A DNA stretch of 64,000 nucleotides, taken from the NCBI GenBank assembly GCA_029204225.1, contig CM055104.1, forward strand, positions 45,391,835 through 45,455,834, read 5' to 3'. Both the position numbers and the translations under genes were made by a program. The notes under the pieces are model-generated. The model saw only the letters and a program-made list of their open reading frames with translations, had not been told where the DNA came from and ran no database searches. Below are positions 10,169-20,526 of this stretch, one piece after another. Each line of letters opens with the position of its first letter. Position 1 is the first letter of the stretch. Origin of the DNA: Diphasiastrum complanatum. Taxonomy: Eukaryota > Streptophyta > Lycopodiopsida > Lycopodiales > Lycopodiaceae.

Positions 10169-11176
10169 ATGGCTGCCCCTGGAGCTGCTCCAGGAGGTGC
10201 TCCACAGGAAGTCAATCCAATTATTGCTAGAAGAGCACCCCGATTGGATCTACCCAAATATAATGGATTAACAAATCCAGTTAGATTTCTTCAGATCTAT
10301 GCTGAATCCTGTGAAGTCTATGGTGAGATTTATCCTCAAGATAAACTTAAGCTGTTTCCTATGGCCTTAACAGACGCAACACAAGATTGGTACTATAATC
10401 AAGATGAAACTGAACGTACAGATTGGGAGGCTATTAAGCGAGCCCTGATCACACGGTTCAGACCACAAAAGTTTATGGAAGACCCTTTTCTACTTTTAAG
10501 TAAAATTAAAATGGGAAAGCGGGAAATGGTTCGAGATTATATTGAATGGGTGAAACGTCTTAGATTTGAATGTGAACCTAAGCTGATTAATAAAAATGCC
10601 ATGATTATGTGGTTTTTGTTAGGTCTACCTAAACGGATCATACGTGAGTTGAAACGCCATAATGAGTATGCACTCTTGCAAAATGCTATGGACGATGCAA
10701 TTTGGGAGGAGGATGAAGATTCAGATGAGGAGCCAAATATCAGTATATTGCCTTATACAGCAGGGCAGACTACTACGACATCCACCACTATTGCATCGAC
10801 GAATGTCGACGCTACTATAGAAATGATGTTCACTGAGTTCGAGAAACTCGGGAAGAGCCAGCATAAACAGATGGAAAAGTTGCAATTGCAATTTGATGAG
10901 AAGATCAAAGCATTGGAAAATTTCCATAGGGAAGCAAACAAGGAACCTGAAAATCTTGCAAAGACTTTTCTTACCAGAAAAAATGTTTGGTGTTCTATTT
11001 GTATAGGAAATTACACAGTGAACGAGTGTCCTCAATTGAAAAAACGAATGAAAATCAGTGTTTGCCATTTGTGTAATTCACCTGATCATGAGACTGCTTT
11101 TTGCAGCTTCAACTCTCGGATAAATTCAACAATGGTATGTCTAGATGGGATATCGAGAACGACAGTATGGAGGTAA
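10169..11176 (+). pseudogene. Gypsy gag (Retrotrans_gag) with two degenerate zinc knuckles
   Basis: I place the start at the ATG at 10169, giving MAAPGAAPGG. The capsid-type region has PKYNGLTNPVRFLQIY, LFPMALTDATQDWYYN, WEAIKRALITRFRP and YIEWVKRLRFECEPK, the usual Retrotrans_gag succession. An acidic patch (EEDEDSDEE) follows. Knuckle 1 (CSICIGNYTVNEC) lacks the His, while knuckle 2 (CHLCNSPDHETAFC) is complete. The frame closes at 11176 and a further pair of knuckles follows in another frame at 11420-11530. Of all the gypsy segments this one is best preserved. Confidence 0.86.
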
Positions 11177-11267
11177 TCCAGCAATAAGACCATGACAATC
11201 TGCTCTTGGATACCCGAAATGTTTAGCTTCACCTGCCCCACCAAAGCACTCTACTCCTCTAGCCAAT

Positions 11268-11633
11268 TTGATGGAACCGGAATCTTACGAAAATGCTGAA
11301 CAATGGAACTATGGAAATGATCAAGCAAGTGAATCTTCAGGTAGATTTTCAGAACAATATGCCATTTATGCTGCTGCTCAACAACACGCCTCCAAAAACT
11401 GGACCAAAGCACCACTCGGATGTTTTGCATGTGGAAAAAATCACAGAGTTTCAGAATGCCCAAATAAAGAAAAATTTGTACCATTATGTCATGATTGTGG
11501 TTACGGGCATTGCTATAAAGACTGTCCAGCAAGACCGAAGCCACCATCAGCTACAACACCTGTAAATTTGATAACAATCAAGCAAAGACCAGTAGCTCAG
11601 AATAAGCCAAGTGCACCCTTGATGGTGGTATAG
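11268..11633 (+). pseudogene. Gypsy nucleocapsid segment with two intact zinc knuckles
   Basis: This open segment of 121 aa contains CFACGKNHRVSEC and CHDCGYGHCYKDC, both of CX2CX3HX4C form, preceded by an acidic and aromatic stretch. It continues the gag at 10169-11176 after stops and a frame change. The same two-knuckle architecture is found on the minus strand at 50630-50350. Sequence from 11634 to 12049 continues the element but is closed by stops; it includes an EEEELETAKATAE segment that recurs at 48490-48565. Confidence 0.75.
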
Positions 11634-12049
11634 AAGCAGAAAGAACCAGAAAGATATACCAACAACATCGGGAGTCTATCCAAATCTTAATATAGAAAAA
11701 CAAAGATATCAGAATATGAGACAATGGATCAGACATCTGCAAGAAGAAGAGGAGCTTGAAACTGCTAAAGCGACAGCTGAAGTTCAGTCTTGACCATTGC
11801 AGCCGCCAAGAAATTTACGTATGGATATAAATGATCCATCTTGAAGAATTCTTCAAGATGACTGAACCAGAAGCACCGCATACAGAATCACTCATGAACA
11901 TTTTGTCTAGCAAGATCAATATTTCATTGGGAGAGTTCATGAAGCTGGTGCCAAAAGCAAAAGAAGTATTAGCATAAAAGTTATCCCAAGAAGAACTAGA
12001 AGTCCATCAGGAGCCCCTTTTTTGTGCTGAATTTGAAGAATCTAACGAA

Positions 12050-12397
12050 GTGCTCTATGTTGGAGGCGCTTGGGAAAGTGAACAAAAGAATATCACTCTG
12101 CCAATACAGCATAGACAATTTTCTAAAGAAGCAGCCGTGATAGAAGGAGATTCAGGAGTTAACCTGATTTCTACAAAGCTATGTGCAAAATGGGGCCTTA
12201 CAAAGATTAAGCCTACTACTTTTGCTATTATGCTAGCTGATCAAATGACAGTTTGTCCACAAGGAATGGTGGAAGATATACTTATCAGAATTGCGGGAGT
12301 ACAATTCGTCATTACTTTTGTAGTGATGGACTTACCAGAAGCGCCAAATTGCTACCGAATTCTATTAGGACGTCCATGGTTACGAGTTGTGCAATAG
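12050..12397 (+). pseudogene. Gypsy aspartic protease
   Basis: The 115-aa segment has the retropepsin signature IEGDSGVNLIS (catalytic DSG), the flap-like VEDILIRIAGVQF, then FVVMDLPEAPNCYRILLGRPWL, the conserved ILLGRPWL end of gypsy proteases. It is followed by degenerate linker sequence (12398-13457) with stops and only short frames, in which I see no separate gene. Confidence 0.82.
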
Positions 12398-13439
12398 TTC
12401 ATAACTGGGGTACCAAAAAAATCACTTCTGAAAATCATGAACGTGCAGTTAAAATTGATCCTACAACTTGGATGATCAAACTAGTGGTTCAAAAAGAGGA
12501 TGACAATTCATCAACAACAGATTATATTTGTGATCGACCAGAGAAAAATTTGGGAGTTCATTACGATTCTCAAACGGATACTGTCAATTGGAGTGAAGCT
12601 CTCGCAACAATTGACTATACAATAGGATATATGTGTCAACAAGATAATCCATCAGATTTGAACGAGATTTTCTTATTAGATCAAACTTTGGATACACCAA
12701 TCACGTTTTCACTAAATGTGCTGAATATAGCCTGAATATCAACGAAAACTATACCAGATCCGATTGAGGATGAACTCATTCATGTGAGTCATGCCTTGAC
12801 TTATGATGGCAATGCAGAACTTATGGATGAGCAGATTCTAATCATATGGATCCGACCAAATTTAGAGTGCGTAATGTTCCTGATGAACTCACAGTAAAAC
12901 CACCCAAAGTAGTTATATTAAAGGAAGACATGATCACAGGATCGATGATGAAGAAACAAGCTAAGCAACATTATAATACGGTCTTGAAATGGAAAAATCT
13001 CCCTCGAAAGATTGATTCAGAGACAGTGCCACCCTTATTGGATAAAGGCAAAGGAAAAGTCGAGGATGATTCTTCAAGTCAGATTTCTAGTAAAACGTTA
13101 TCGTCTAAGAAGTCTTCACCTGTGAAGAAAGATTTATCATCTTGAAAGTCATCACCTCCATGACTAATTTCTGCTAAGAAGGCTAAGTGAAGATCCAAGA
13201 CAAGTCCTTTCGAAAAAGAAGAAACAGATGTAGTCTAGCATGATATGCCTGAACATTTTAAACGTTAAACATTGGATGATGTGGTTATCATCTTACCTAA
13301 AGTACATCGTGAACCTGAAGAATATATGCCGGAATCTAAAGAGGTTTACGATGGCCTAGCTAGGATGCAGCCAATGAATCTTGCCGAACCAGGAGAACCA
13401 GAAAAGATTGTACAAGTTGGATCACAACTTACTCCTGAA

Positions 13440-14222
13440 TAGTATCAAACACTCCGCTTGTTACTTATTAAGTATCAAGATTGCTTTGCATGGACTTATC
13501 AAGATTTGAAGGGTATTCCGACATCAGTGATTGAACATACCATACCTTTAGTACCTGATGTAGTTCCAAAGGTTACAAAGTTCTATCGCTGTAATCCTAA
13601 TGTGGTGGACCTGATAAAGAAAGAATTTCAGAGATTGCTTGACACCGATTCTATTTATGAGATTGAGCATACTGAATGGATTTCATCGATTGTCATTGTT
13701 TCTAAGAAAATGAAAGATTGTGGATCTGTGTGAATCTCAAAGCATTGAACAAAGTGACACGAAAGGATCAATTTCCGTTACCTTTTACTAAAAGCATTTT
13801 CCGTTACCTTTTACTGATCGTCTTACTGGAGCGGAAGCTTATAGTTTCCTGGATGGATTTAGTGGTTACAACCAGGTTAAGATTGCACCTGCCAATCGCC
13901 ATAAAACTGCTTTTGCAATAGAATGGGGCACCTATGCTTACAAAGTAATGTCATTTGGACTCTGTAATGCACCAAGTTTATTCCAAAGAGTAATGCAATT
14001 TGCTTTTAAAGATTAGCTGCAGAAATTCCTTGAAATTTACTTGGATGACTTGGGGGTTCATAGTTTAGATACACCACCTGGATCGATTTGAGAAAGTATT
14101 TGGAAGATGCCGCAAATATAAGATTTTTCTAAATCCGAAAAAATGTCAGATATGGGTTTCCCACGGAGTTGTGCTTGGACATGTGATATCAAGACATGGT
14201 ATTGCCATGGATTATTCTAAGA
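13440..14222 (+). pseudogene. Gypsy reverse transcriptase, frameshifted and truncated
   Basis: The N-terminal RT region is at 13458-13733 (KYQDCFAWTYQDLKGIP, IEHTIPLVPDVVP, EWISSIVIVSKK). Near 13772-13824 an 18-bp block beginning TTTCCGTTACC occurs twice, 26 bp apart. This small tandem duplication shifts the frame. Beyond it the other frame reads EAYSFLDGFSGYNQVKIAP, IEWGTYAYKVMSFGLCNAP and the catalytic IYLDDLGVHS. Several stops follow, and the sequence changes into LTR at 14223. Confidence 0.85.
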
Positions 14223-14625
14223 TCATTTCAATAAAGCAGATTGGTTCTCTTCAGAAATAAATTGATGAATGTCCTTGCCTTCTATCACTTTTCCTCCATC
14301 TCTCATGCTTATTTGGATTTTGCTAATTGTTGGATCTGAGTGTTATTGGGATTTTATGTTATTATACTTTTTATGAGAGAGAAAGGGAGAGAGAGAAAGA
14401 GTAAGCTATCTCTGTTGTAGATGTGTAGTGTTAATGGATGTGTAGTGTTAAAGAGTAGGGTTAATGGATGTAGAAATAGATGTGAATCCTCCATTCATGT
14501 TGAAATCTGAACTAAAGTATTGCTCTCATGGGAACGAACCTACGCATGACAACTAACTCCGTCTCTTTGATGCTAGATTGACTAGATCTTGGATTCAGAT
14601 TAGGCAAGAAAAGAAACCCACTACA
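14223..14625 (+). repeat. Truncated 3' LTR of nested gypsy element
   Basis: These 403 bp correspond to the last 386 bp of the 5' LTR plus a 17-bp internal tandem duplication (TGTGTAGTGTTAATGGA type, near 14430). The junction with RT lies in TCATTTCAATAAAG. The same string opens the matching part of the 5' LTR at 9047, so the deletion may have used this short identity. Confidence 0.88.
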
Positions 14626-14926
14626 CACAAAGACCAAACATATAGAGGTTCAACTTCATTTTCTCAGAGAGAAGGTTCAAAACAAAGACGTTGTACTAAG
14701 TTATTGTCACACAGACAGTATGTTGGCTGACATTCTGACAAAACCATTGTCAATGGACAAACATTCTACTCTAGTAGAATTGTTAAATCCATTATTGAAA
14801 ATATGGGCTCAAAATGGGCCCTTTAAGAAATTTCACTTTAGAGAGAGGTTACGTAGAGAGAGAATGCAAACCGATAACTTCCAAAGCCATTTTTTGAGTT
14901 TTCGGCCTTGTCCGATGTTTAACTAG
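14626..14926 (+). pseudogene. Copia RNase H C-terminus (continuation of 7990-8692)
   Basis: After the CACAA duplicate the frame reads HTKTKHIEVQLHFLREKV, then VVLSYCHTDSMLADILTKPL, the conserved end of copia RNase H. It then runs on to a stop at 14926. From 14927 to 15246 I find no gene; it presumably includes the remaining 3' end of this copia element, but I could not identify an LTR. Confidence 0.85.
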
Positions 14927-15246
14927 TATGGTTAACTTCATACAGTAGTTAGTTTAGCATGAGATGTAATAATTTCTCTTCATGCTCGTTCCCAAATTCG
15001 GGACTAGAGCTTTAAGACTGAAAATCTTGGTGTGCTCAATGCAAAAACTGAAGCGGGAGAGGCAAAACTTTTGAAATCACTGTATAGTTATAGTGAAATA
15101 TGAGGCAGGACGATTTTTCAAAGCGACATAGACATTACAAAAATAAGGCATGATAGATCTATTCATATTGATTTGCTTTAGGTAGATTCATTTACATGAT
15201 TGTGGCTTTAACAATGGCAATGTTCCATTTGCATGTTGCTCTTCCG

Positions 15247-18060
15247 ATGGAATGCACTCCAATTATTAAGAAAAATGCAAAAGTTGTAGAGAATGATGCA
15301 ACAATAGTTAGAGAATTGAGAATGAATAATCATATGAATATAGATTTGTGAGGAAATAGCGGATTACTTGGATATTGTCAAAGGTTGCGAGATATTGGAA
15401 TGCATAGCATATCTTGTCTGAATCAACAATTACAGTTTGTTAATCAACAATTGCAACGTGCAAATCAACGATTGCTTTGTAATGAGCAACACACTAGTGC
15501 TGAAAACAATGCACTCAAGAATGCTATGTCAGAGTTGAATGCTACTGTCACTACTCTTCAAGGATCAAACCAAGAAATGTTAGAATCCATGGAAAAGTTG
15601 CAATCTGAGAGTTTAAAATCTGTTGTTGATCTAGAAGTTATCAATAAGGCAATGATGAAGAGGAAAAGAAAGAGAGTACCGATGAAGAATATTGATGACC
15701 TATCTACACATAGCGGCAATCAGAAAAAAAGAATCCGAGTATTCAAGTATGTTGTCATCTAAACTGTTTATTTGATTTGTATATGTCATTTAAGTTTGAT
15801 TTACACTTGATAACATGGACTATTTATTTATTAAACATAATTTGAGCTTCATATGTTTGTTGCAGATCATGTTTGGTGGCAAAGAACTATTTAACAGATC
15901 GTTCATGCATTGGATCATCTTTAAGTCATGTTTTACCAAGAAAGTCAGCAAAGGAAATGATAAAAAATGCTCAGTTTAAAAAAATGAAAAACGAAATTGT
16001 AGAGACTGTTTTGATTAAGGTTCAATCATACTTGGATGTGAATGTGATACAAGGTGCATGTGATGTATCTAGAATTAGCCAAAATGCTTATTCTACTTTT
16101 TTTAGAATAGTTAAAGAAGCTTTTTCCCAAGTGATGGTGAAGAAAATTAATCTTCCGCGTCCATATCGGGTAAGATTAGCTAGAAATTTTTATAATGACG
16201 GAATGTTCAAAGTAGCTGGCCAACCACTTCATATAACTGAATTATACAAATCAGAATATGGTGATCTCAATTCAACGATTGCAATAATATTTTCCTTGAT
16301 ATTGAAAATGTTCTAAAATACATTATTCAATTCTATAAACTAGACGAACATCAAGTAAATGGAAAGATCATTATTGTAATAAAATTGGATGAATCTAAAA
16401 TCATCAAGGGTCAGAAGTTGGAAGGTGTGAGTGTCACTTTAATGAACAAAATTTCAGATACAGATGATCGAATGTTTAGTTTTCAATCAAAAAATCACAT
16501 ATGGCGGTTGGCGGCATTCTAGGCATACATTTCAATTTTTATATAGAATATCTAAATTAACAATTTATACCTTGCCAGTTTTTATTGACATGTGATGCAT
16601 TACTTGTTTCTCTACAGGTCTTGAAAGATGACAATAAAATACTATCATGGATATTTTCAAGAACAAACTATGGCGAGATTATAAAGAGACATTTGGAGGG
16701 TGAGAAATTTACAGTCAAAAACCATGGAAGTTTTCAAATTCAATGGCACCTTGCAAGGGATTTAAAAACATTAAAATGTATGTATAATGTCTCTCATGGG
16801 GCAACATCAAAGCATCCATGTCTTTATTGCATGAAGGATTGCTACAATATGAATTTTGGACAATCAACAAACACTGGCCCAACACGAGAAGCTGAAGATC
16901 CAAATATGAAAAGTGTTCTGCCAATTCCATTAAAATATGTTCACATATGCACATTGCATGTTGAGGTTCGTATTATTGAAAAACTAATTTACCTGCATAT
17001 TCTACTAACATGAAATCATAAACCAGAGTCAGTGGCTAAAGCAGCAATTAGGAGGTTGGAAATAGTTTTGTCAAATGCAGGACTTCATAAAGAGAATGTC
17101 ACAATTGAAAAAAGTGACAGACTCTTAGGAAAAAAAGGAAATGTTCCTAATAAGCCATCAATTGGAGGTGCTAAAGCAAGAAGATTTTTATCCAATCACA
17201 CATGCAAAGAATCAAGTGTCAGATACGAAATTTGGAGAGAAATTGTTCAAGCCACACAAACATTGGAAGGAAGTAATCGAGTGGAAAAGAGACAAGTGTG
17301 GACCAACTTAGACAAACTCATAGGTGTTATTAGGAAAGAAAACCTATCATCAAAAGATATGAGGACTTTGCAAAATCATTGCACCACATTTGTAAAATCT
17401 GTACATGATTGTTGGGGAAAAGACAACTTACTCATTACATGGTGTTAATCTATATAATTATCTGGTACTTTTCTCATTCAGGCTTATATTTTTTTCTACT
17501 GATGTAACTAATCAAAACTATTGTTTGCAGCACATGCTTCTTCATCATGCAACTTATTTTGCAAAGCAATATGGGAGCTTAAGTATCTGGTCATCACAAG
17601 GCATGGAAAAATCTCATTGGCAAGCAAGGGGAGTATTTCATAGAGCAACAAATCATGGAGGACACAATTCAAGAAATAAATATTTAGTTCAACTTTTTCA
17701 GTGGTTTTACAGAAGAGCACAATTTAGATATCAAGCTAAAAACTCGCCAAGTATTACGATATTTTGAAAGGCATTCAAATTCATTACAAAAGAGAGATCC
17801 TTGTAATATATCAAAAATCTATTACAGAAAATTATTTAATTATCATCATCATCCTCTTCAAGATTCAGACGGATGGTATTGTCATGAAGGAATAATCTCC
17901 TTTCATATGGATCCAAAAATTCTAAATTTTTCCTCTTGCTCATATCAATGTAACCCGAATAAAGGGCCATTGCAAATGATCTTTTGGTAGTCTCATTGGG
18001 AGTATAACCCAATATCTTAATAGCCAAATCTCTCTTCACAAAAATTATTTTATATGTTCC
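15247..18060 (+). pseudogene. Multi-exon transposase-like gene relic of unassigned family
   Basis: I choose ATG 15247; a TGA lies at codon 35. Exon 1 encodes a Gln/Asn-rich coiled coil and KKRIRVF. A well-formed intron 15747-15865 (GTATGT...TTGCAG) rejoins the frame to SCLVAKNYLTDRS. Later parts include KLDESKIIKGQKL, HGATSKHPCLYC, VAKAAIRRLEIVL (after one TGA at 17011-17013), then, after a second intron ending TTTGCAG (17530), a conserved-looking block HMLLHHATYFAKQYGS, SSQGMEKSHWQARG and NHGGHNSRNKYL. A frameshift near 17740 leads to RYFERHSNSLQKRD. The CxxC insert and late His/Glu-rich block suggest a DDE-type transposase, but I cannot name the family. At least two stops and two frameshifts indicate a relic. 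Confidence 0.55.
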
Positions 18061-19044
18061 TGTTGCGTACTTATGGCCTCCTAAACAAACTGATAATGAT
18101 TTGATGGCCATAATGACAGTGGTTGCATATGGATTATAAGATGAATGATATATATAAATCTCATTATTTTGAAAGTTTTTCAAATAATGAGATAGAGAAA
18201 CATCTTTTCTCTCGGTTGATACACCTCGGATGCCTCCATGTCTCATACATCTATTTCAATAGCAATCCTGCAAACGAGAAAAGAAAATAAATTTAGAACA
18301 CTGCAAACTCAATAAGAAAACTGAACAATATCAATACCAATAAGAAATAAGAAAACTGAATAATATCAATACCAATATAATATTTACTTACTAGATCATA
18401 ATCATCGTAATCAATGACGTTTGTTCTGATGATGTCATGTCCTCCAATGGCCTCTACATTTTCGGAGGGGATATATCTACCCTAGGGGGACATCTTTTTT
18501 GAAATTCCAAAAATTCCTCCTTTGTAGGCAAAGTCTTTTCATAGGCTTTAGATTTTTCAATCATGGCCTCCAAGGCCTCATTGCCAAATTTTCAATTGCC
18601 ATCTTTATCATAATCTATCTCACTTTCAAGGTCATCATATGAGTAATCAACAATGTTAGAAAATTCTGATGAATTTTGAACAAAAATTGAGAGGATTTCA
18701 TCTCTCTCTCAGATTCAATACATATTCTATATCATTAAATGAAATATAACATTCATTATTTTTTACTTTCTATTGTGTTTATGCTTAGAGGATGGTTGGA
18801 AATGTACAAGGTCCTGAAAATGAACGAAACAAAAATTATCTATATCCATGACAGGACTACTAATAATCTGAGAAAAATTATCAAATTAAAAAATTGAATT
18901 ATAACGATTCTCATAAACTAGCTTATCGATATCGAAGGGAGCAAAAAAAATGCTTGCAAAATACTCTAATTTGTTAGATAAAATGTCAATAGTATTAAAA
19001 AAATCCATAACTTGGTCATCTGAGGCCATGGAGGAACTAGCCAT
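17836..19044 (-). pseudogene. Unrecognised multi-exon gene relic, divergent from the H3-like gene
   Basis: The minus strand starts MASSSMASDDQVMDFFN at 19044. Partly broken sequence follows: SYDDLESEIDYDKDG, then a one-base slip in a C-run near 18477, then ENVEAIGGHDIIRTNVIDYD. An intron with consensus ends (GTAAGT...TTTGCAG, 18391-18268) preserves the frame into the last exon, an open 136-codon stretch (18246-17836) ending in LNLEEDDDDN. About four stops and one frameshift are visible. I recognise no domain. It overlaps the 3' end of the transposase-like relic on the other strand, so the two are convergent, perhaps parts of one mobile element. A TATA-like GCTATAAATATG lies upstream near 19320-19332. 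Confidence 0.45.
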
Positions 19045-19052
19045 ATTGAATC

Positions 19053-20518
19053 CGATATCGGTTCAACGCGTCAGATAAATATCGGTAGAGGAATAAAGCA
19101 AAGTGCGCGTGCTGATACGATATGATAAGGTCGAGAATGAAATTTTTTGAAAATCACTGGTCGGAAGTGGCTGATATCGATTCAGCACGCCTGAATGAAT
19201 ACGAGCATGCACAGCAAGGGATGGCGTGCGTCGATTTGATATCGAAAAAATGAAGAAAAACAAGAAGGCTAGAGAGTTCAAAATAAAAGATTACGGAATC
19301 GAAATATAGAAAGTGGTGCACATATTTATAGCCAATTCCTGTTGATCACATCCATACATTTGTCAAATAACGAATTGTGATTTACAGTCTATATTTATCC
19401 ACCAATCAGAATGAGACTAATTTGTACCTACGTTGAAATACATTAACTAGTCTAGTACTAGATTCAACAAATCATCATTAGCCATGCGTCAGAATATATT
19501 AAATAGACAATCACTAGCCTTCTAGAATAATCATTAAAAAAATTATAAACAATTGATTAATGGATATCATTGAAAAATGTGAACGAGGAGAATTATTATA
19601 ATCTCTCGTCCTATTTAAGCACCGTAAAGACAAAATTTTTCGTTTTGAGATAACGTTCATTTAGAACATTTTCATAAGTCTTTCATTATGCGTTCCAATA
19701 TGATTTTTCTGCGTATGGGATATTGGATCAGCGCGCCTGGCAGACGATGTATTTGCTGCATTTGGACTACGCGCGTCGAATTGCTATTCCAGAATCAAAA
19801 TATTATCGAAATTTTTGAAACTATTGGACCCTATATGCATGATCAAAGATTGATTCGGAAGACTCTTCATACGGGCCAAAGTTATGCAGGATCTATCGAA
19901 TCAAGCTCTGATCATTCATATTGCGTCCAATATCGGATGAGCGCGTGAGAATATATACTATGGTTGTCAAATGCTTTATATGCGCGTTGATTAGCTATCG
20001 GGTGAAAATCTGGCCTTTGAAATTTTCCAAAATTATAATTATTGGATATAAAAAAGATCTTATATTTAAAGCTTAACATTGTCAATTTCAGCATTAAATG
20101 ATAGAAGTGTGATTAATTGTAGATGTGACCATACTTTATTTGAAATTAGTTCTGGTTAATTCGATATGGATTAATCATTTTGATGACTGATGGATATATA
20201 GATTGATTTGATTGACAAGCCTCTGAGTAATCATCATCTTAATATGAGCCACCACGTTTGCAAACCACCACGTTTGCAATCATTTCTGATTTTCTCTATA
20301 TATATTGATCGACGACACTAAATTTTTTTTGCTTATAGTTATTTGTATCCATGCGATATCGATTCAGCGCATTCGAAAACAACTTCCTTCAATCCGTTCC
20401 TACTCGCTCGCACCCATTCGCTACCAGCTAACGGAATAGTTTAGCTTAGGTATCGCTTCGACGCGTCCGACCTGAGGTCTATCCTGAAATCAACATTATC
20501 ACGCGCTGATCAACTACT
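19053..20518 (+). promoter_or_regulatory. Intergenic region with paired inverted motifs between two divergent genes
   Basis: Pairs are: forward 19053-19072 with reverse 19103-19123; 19172-19191 with 19223-19244; 19719-19737 with 19769-19790; 19929-19948 with 19981-20002; and 20449-20468 with 20501-20518. A single forward copy lies at 20354-20373, with at best a weak partner near 20405-20425. The consensus is about RATATCGRWTCAGCGCG. Inner gaps are 30-32 bp and their sequences are unrelated. TATA-like boxes at about 19320 (minus) and 20295-20305 (CTATATATA, plus) would place several pairs within the 5' leaders of the flanking genes. Confidence 0.65.
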
Positions 20519-20526
20519 ACACAGTA

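Larger units (their letters stand above)
8698..14625 (+). mobile_element. Ty3/gypsy element nested in copia RNase H, internally deleted
   Basis: The boundaries are precise: LTR start TGTTGGAGGG at 8698, LTR end ACCCACTACA at 14625, and a 5-bp direct repeat CACAA at 8693-8697 and 14626-14630. Between the LTRs are gag, four zinc knuckles, protease and RT in gypsy order. RT then runs directly into the LTR at 14223, so RNase H, integrase, polypurine tract and the first roughly 350 bp of the 3' LTR are deleted. Numerous stops and frameshifts add to this, so the element cannot move by itself. Confidence 0.93.

Noticed and set aside
12253-12735. 160-codon ORF as a separate gene
   Set aside because: The first part is an alternative frame of gypsy protease; the rest is linker of the same element with no independent motif.
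19053-20002. Motif pairs as 72-bp MITEs with 20-bp terminal repeats
   Set aside because: The spacers are unrelated between units and no target duplications flank them, whereas copies of a MITE would share their inner sequence.
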